From assembly GCA_003996215.1 (NCBI GenBank), contig QJPP01000668.1, forward strand, positions 143,363 through 207,362: a stretch of 64,000 bases of DNA. Direction: 5' to 3'. Below the pieces are notes generated by a model, which saw only the letters and a list, made by a program, of their open reading frames with translations, was not told where the DNA came from and did not search any database. Positions 59,997 to 64,000 of the stretch are shown piece by piece; the first letter of the stretch is position 1; every line of letters begins with the position of its first letter. A program made the translations under genes and the position numbers. This stretch comes from Jaltomata sinuosa. Its lineage: Eukaryota; Streptophyta; Magnoliopsida; Solanales; Solanaceae.

Positions 59997-62412
59997 ATGG
60001 ATAAAGTAAGACGACTTGGTAAAAGTGTTAAAAAATTATGTCCCGGAAGTAGTAGTGGTAGTAAGAAAAAAATCACTTCTGGTAGAGGTAGTACAAGCGG
60101 TAGAAATAATTATTCTCGTGTGCCTCCACCGTCACCTAGTGAGATAGGAGAACGAGATATTCCTGTGGGTGCACATGATATGAATTATTTTGAGGCACAA
60201 GAAAATTATGAAATTGAAGAAGAAAATGAAGTTGACGTAAGTGTACATAATAATAATAATAATGATGATGATGGTGATGATGATGAACCCACTAGTCCCG
60301 TTATTGATAATGCTCAATCTCGTACTCCTAATCTTCCTCCACGGCCTAGAAAGCCCCGTAAATTAACTAGTGTTGCATGGGAATTTTATACTAAATTAGA
60401 AGGAACAACTCTTGTTGAATGCAATCTTTGTCATAAACAATATCAGCATAAGACCGGGGGTAATTCCGGAGGGACGGGTCAATTGATGAGACATTTGAGA
60501 ACCGATCATGTAGGTTGGGAACAACTTTTAAAAGAAGGTGGGGCTGGTGGAACACATAGACAAACTAAAATGAACCCACATACCGGTAAATTAGTTGGGA
60601 CGTATAATAAAAAGAAAGACCGTGAAGAGTTAGCGAAAATGATAGCATTGGGTTGTTTGCCTTTCACGTTTGCTTCTTCTGATGCTTTTGTTCATTACAT
60701 ACAATCTATTTATAACCCAATGTTTACCGGTATTCCTAAAAGTACTTGTCGATCAGATATTTTTAGACTACATGGACAATATGCATTTTATTTACGTTGG
60801 TTATTAACAAATCTTCCATGTAGAGTTTCTCTTACTTCTGATCTTGGTCGTGCGGTTAATAAAAATGATTATTTAACAATTACTTGTCATTGGATAGATA
60901 GTAATTTTTTAATGCAAAAACGTATTTTGGCATTTCGATATGATGAAGATCGTAGGCATACTGCGGATTTTCTCAGTGGTTACAGATTATTATGGTCTTA
61001 ATGAAAAAGTTTTATGTATGGCTTTTGATAATGCATCTAACAACACCGCTGCTATTGATGATTTAAAAATTATGCTTACTCCTCCGTGTGTAGAAATTTT
61101 TCATGTTAGGTGTGCTTGTCATATATACAATCTAATTGTAAAAGATGGTCTTGATTTTTTTGAACCTGTGATTGAAAAAATTAGGCATGCAGTTGGCTTT
61201 ATTCAAGGAAATAATAGAAAGCTTAGACTTACTGAATTTAAAAGAAAATGTAAGGACAATAATCTTAGACCAAGATTAATGCCTGAAGAAATAGACACTA
61301 GGTGGAATTCTACTTTTAATTTTTTAAATACTTGCTATATTTATAAAGTTCCTATTACTACGACTTTTAACCAATATGCTAGCGAATTTCCTGAACTTAT
61401 GTTACAAGAAGCCGATTGGAGAAAAATTAAAGATGTTGTTGATTTTTTAAACTCATTTTATTTAGCTACTGTTGAATTTTCCGGTGCTTATTATCCTACT
61501 GCTTCTAATATTTTAGCTTATATAGCCGATCTCTCTATATTGCTTAGTGAATATAAGCTTAAAAGAGGTTACTCGGAAGCTATCACTAAAATGATCGAAA
61601 AATTCAAAAAATATTTTTTTCCGATTCCACCTATTTACTTAGTTGGTGCTATTTTAAATCCATGTATGAAATTTGTTAATATGTGTGAATTTGTTGGTAT
61701 GATTTATAAAAATTTAGAAATTAAGAATGATGAAGTACCTTTTATATCTGATGCTACTATTAATGCGAATATTTACATGGAAAATTTATTTAATCATTAT
61801 GTTACCTTAGTTAATAATGCTACACCGACTCATAATGCTCCTTTATCTCATCCTTCGGACGAACCATCATCTTCCAAAAGACAGGCACAAGGTGTGCCTG
61901 CTTATGGTGTAACTAATTTATCTGTTTGGTCAAGATTACAGCCTACAGCGCAAGGAAGCATAAATCGCGATGAGCTTAATTTATATTTGAGATCACCCGT
62001 GGAGGACTATAAAAATCAAACTCCAACACTGGAGTGGTGGAAGAACAATCAAAGACAATATCCCGTACTTTCAACATTGGCTAGAGATGTGTTAAATGTT
62101 CCAATGTCAACCGTTGCATCAGAGAGCGCATTTAGTCAAGGAAGGCAGCAGCTCGGAGACAATCGACACTCATTAGGAAGCAATGCCATGAATGTTTTAG
62201 TTTGCCTCAGAGATTGGATTAGAGCGGAGCGAAGAAATCAAGGAATGACAATTGAACCGGATGAAGAAGAACCACTTGAAGAAATAATGTCAATTGGAGA
62301 TCCTTCAACACAATCAAGTCCAGCGCATGGAGTTGTTGATTTTGAAAATTATGATCCCATTCCTGCCCATGTTAATACGGAAGAATTAGAGAAAATGATT
62401 CGAAATATGTAG
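59997..62412 (+). pseudogene. hAT transposase with BED zinc finger, one frameshift
   Basis: A hAT transposase cuts and pastes the element by binding its ends. I chose ATG 59997 (MDKVRRLGKS) because the upstream 22 codons of the open frame are hydrophobic leader-like sequence. Residues from this start: a Ser/Gly/Lys-rich N-terminus; an Asn/Asp-rich acidic run near 84-100; a BED finger with C142, C145, H166 and H171; and a core block with SLTSDLG near 60833-60850. At about 60970-60985 the frame shifts and continues in the frame of 60940-62412 (CMAFDNASNN near 61017-61047, holding the second conserved Asp). A hAT dimerisation region follows at about 61960-62240 (STVASESAFSQGRQQLG). Total length is near 800 residues. 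One indel is the only defect seen, so a recent loss or a sequencing error is possible. Confidence 0.88.
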
Positions 62413-62530
62413 ATTTCTCAATTTATCTATTAAATTTTCATTTTCTAGTTTTACTGTTTTAGTTTATGAAGTTGGAAAAAGTATTTGTAACCTTTGAATT
62501 TCAACTTTATTTTTCAATCAATATATTTTT

Positions 62531-62536
62531 AATAAA
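62531..62536 (+). terminator. Putative poly(A) signal of the transposase gene
   Basis: AATAAA about 120 bp after the stop codon at 62410-62412, in an AT-rich setting. Confidence 0.45.
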
Positions 62537-62649
62537 GTCAAAGGCTCATTGAGTCTTTGCATTTTTAATTTTTTTCTCTCATAAAATTTAAATTTTAATT
62601 CTTGTCTATCATCTATTTTATATATATTTTATATTTATTTGTTATATGT

Positions 62650-64000
62650 ATATATTTTTTATATATCATATGAATATCATATTGTGAATATTCTATATGA
62701 ATATTCTATATATATCACATGTATATCATATTGTGAATATTCTATATACATCATATTTATATCATATTGTGAATATTCTATATGAATATTTTATATGAAT
62801 ATTCTATATGAATATTCTATATACATCATATGTATATCATATTGTGAATATTCTATATGAATATTCTATATATATCATATGTATATCATATTGTGAATAT
62901 TCTATATATATATTCTATATACATCACAAGTATATCATATTGTGAATATTCTATATACATCACAAGTACAGTGAATATGATATATACATCACAAGTATAT
63001 AATAGTGTGAATATTCTATATACATCATATGTATATCATATTGTGAATATTCTATATACATCACAAGTATATCATATTGTGAATATTCTATATGCATCAC
63101 AAGTATAGTGAATATGATATATACATCACAAGTATATCATATTGTGAATATTCTATATACATCACAAGTATATCATATTGTGAATATTCTATATACATCA
63201 CAAGTATATCATATTGTGAATATTCTATATACATCACAAGTATATCATATTGTGAATATTCTATATACATTACAAGTATATCATATTGTGAAAATTCTAT
63301 TTGCATCACAAGTATATCATATTGTGAATATTCTATATGCATCACATGTATATCATATTGTGAATAATCTATATGCATCACAAGTATATCATATTGTGAA
63401 TAATCTATATGCATCACAAGTATATCATATTGTGAATATTCTATATGCATCACAAGTATATCATATTGTGAATATTCTATATGCATCACATGTATATCAT
63501 ATTGTGAATAATCTATATGCATCACAAGTATATCATATTGTGAATAATCTATATGCATCACAAGTATATCATATTGTGAATATTCTATATGCATCACAAG
63601 TATATCATATTGTGAATATTCTATGATATACTTGTGAATAATCTATATGCATCACAAGTATATCATATTGTGAATATTCTATATGCATCACAAGTATATC
63701 ATATTGTGAATATTCTATATGCATCACATGTATATCATATTGTGAATATTCTATATGCATCACAAGTATATCATATTGTGAATATTCTATATGCATCACA
63801 TGTATATCATATTGTGAATATTCTATATGCATCACAAGTATATCATATTGTGAATATTCTATATGCATCACATGTATATCATATTGTGAATATTCTATAT
63901 GCATCACATGTATATCATATTGTGAATATTCTATATGCATCACAAGTATATCATATGTGAATAATCTTATATGCATCCACAAGTATATCATATTGGTGAA
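62650..64000. repeat. 36-bp AT-rich minisatellite, running off the window
   Basis: The unit contains ATATCATATTGTGAATATTC and CTATATGCATCACAAGT, 36 bp in all. About 30 or more copies are present. The first part (62650-63110) is irregular with shortened units. From about 63120 the period is strict, with variants ACATCACAAG, GCATCACAAG, GCATCACATG, and AATATTC/AATAATC. The period is a multiple of three, so long false ORFs open on both strands. Confidence 0.95.

Larger units (their letters stand above)
59218..64000 (+). mobile_element. hAT-type DNA transposon with transposase; right end not found
   Basis: The left end TAAGAGTGTCAATTGGGCC resembles the hAT terminus TAGGGGTGTCAA seen at 42900. 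It is followed by a CCGG-rich subterminal block, a TATA box, a transposase frame and a poly(A) signal. No reverse copy of the terminus was seen before the window ends, so the right end lies outside or is lost in the minisatellite. The end coordinate given is the window edge, not a boundary. Confidence 0.7.

Noticed and set aside
62857..63991. Long repetitive ORFs on both strands (12-residue repeats)
   Set aside because: A 36-bp period without stops opens several frames at once. There is no start context, no domain and no bias to one strand.
62650..64000. Possible CRISPR-like array
   Set aside because: Repeats are contiguous with no unique spacers and the context is a plant genome; it is a minisatellite.

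Overview
The window is repeat-dense plant nuclear DNA. No host gene is recognisable; nearly all of it is transposable elements stacked inside one another. LTR ends such as TGTTGACACCC and TGTCACGACCC/TGTAATGACCC, the plant tRNA primer sites and the Tat/Ogre, chromovirus and Athila-like lineages suggest a dicot, most likely Solanaceae. That family assignment rests on remembered resemblance, not a search.

Region 1 (1-22320): a plus-strand Tat/Ogre-type Ty3/Gypsy element whose 5' end lies outside the window. Its pol starts beside an intron-like 3' splice site, encodes reverse transcriptase and RNase H, is split at 2094 and resumes at 12056 with integrase. A 4.4-kb tandem-repeat-rich tail, a polypurine tract and a 3' LTR of about 4.3 kb follow. 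A minus-strand Ogre-like element (2095-12055) is inserted in its RNase H with a perfect 5-bp duplication (GTGAT). That second element has a 5.1-kb LTR, a tRNA-Arg-type primer site, an extra ORF1 before gag, and gag. It has lost all of pol and most of its other LTR.

Region 2 (22349-47285): a nested block enclosed by a 15-bp LINE target duplication with one mismatch. A plus-strand LINE is split by a minus-strand Athila-like element. That element is interrupted by (a) a minus-strand gag-only Tekay/Del-like LTR element and (b) a minus-strand 5'-truncated LINE. LINE (b) carries a solo LTR in its 3' UTR and a PIF/Harbinger-like element in its RNase H, and the Harbinger-like element carries a small hAT element.

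Region 3 (47286-59217): about 1 kb of AT-rich sequence with no recognised feature, then a truncated minus-strand chromovirus (48323-54838) holding a plus-strand solo LTR with an AATGA duplication. Next come another solo LTR with an AAACA duplication set in an AT-rich tandem repeat, and a short imperfect duplication.

Region 4 (59218-64000): a plus-strand hAT transposon with a BED zinc finger and hAT dimerisation region. Its coding sequence is open except for one apparent frameshift. A 36-bp AT-rich minisatellite follows and runs off the window end.

All retroelement genes here are broken, so none is likely to work alone. Boundaries backed by target duplications are given to the base; others are approximate. 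Everything was read by eye without alignment software.
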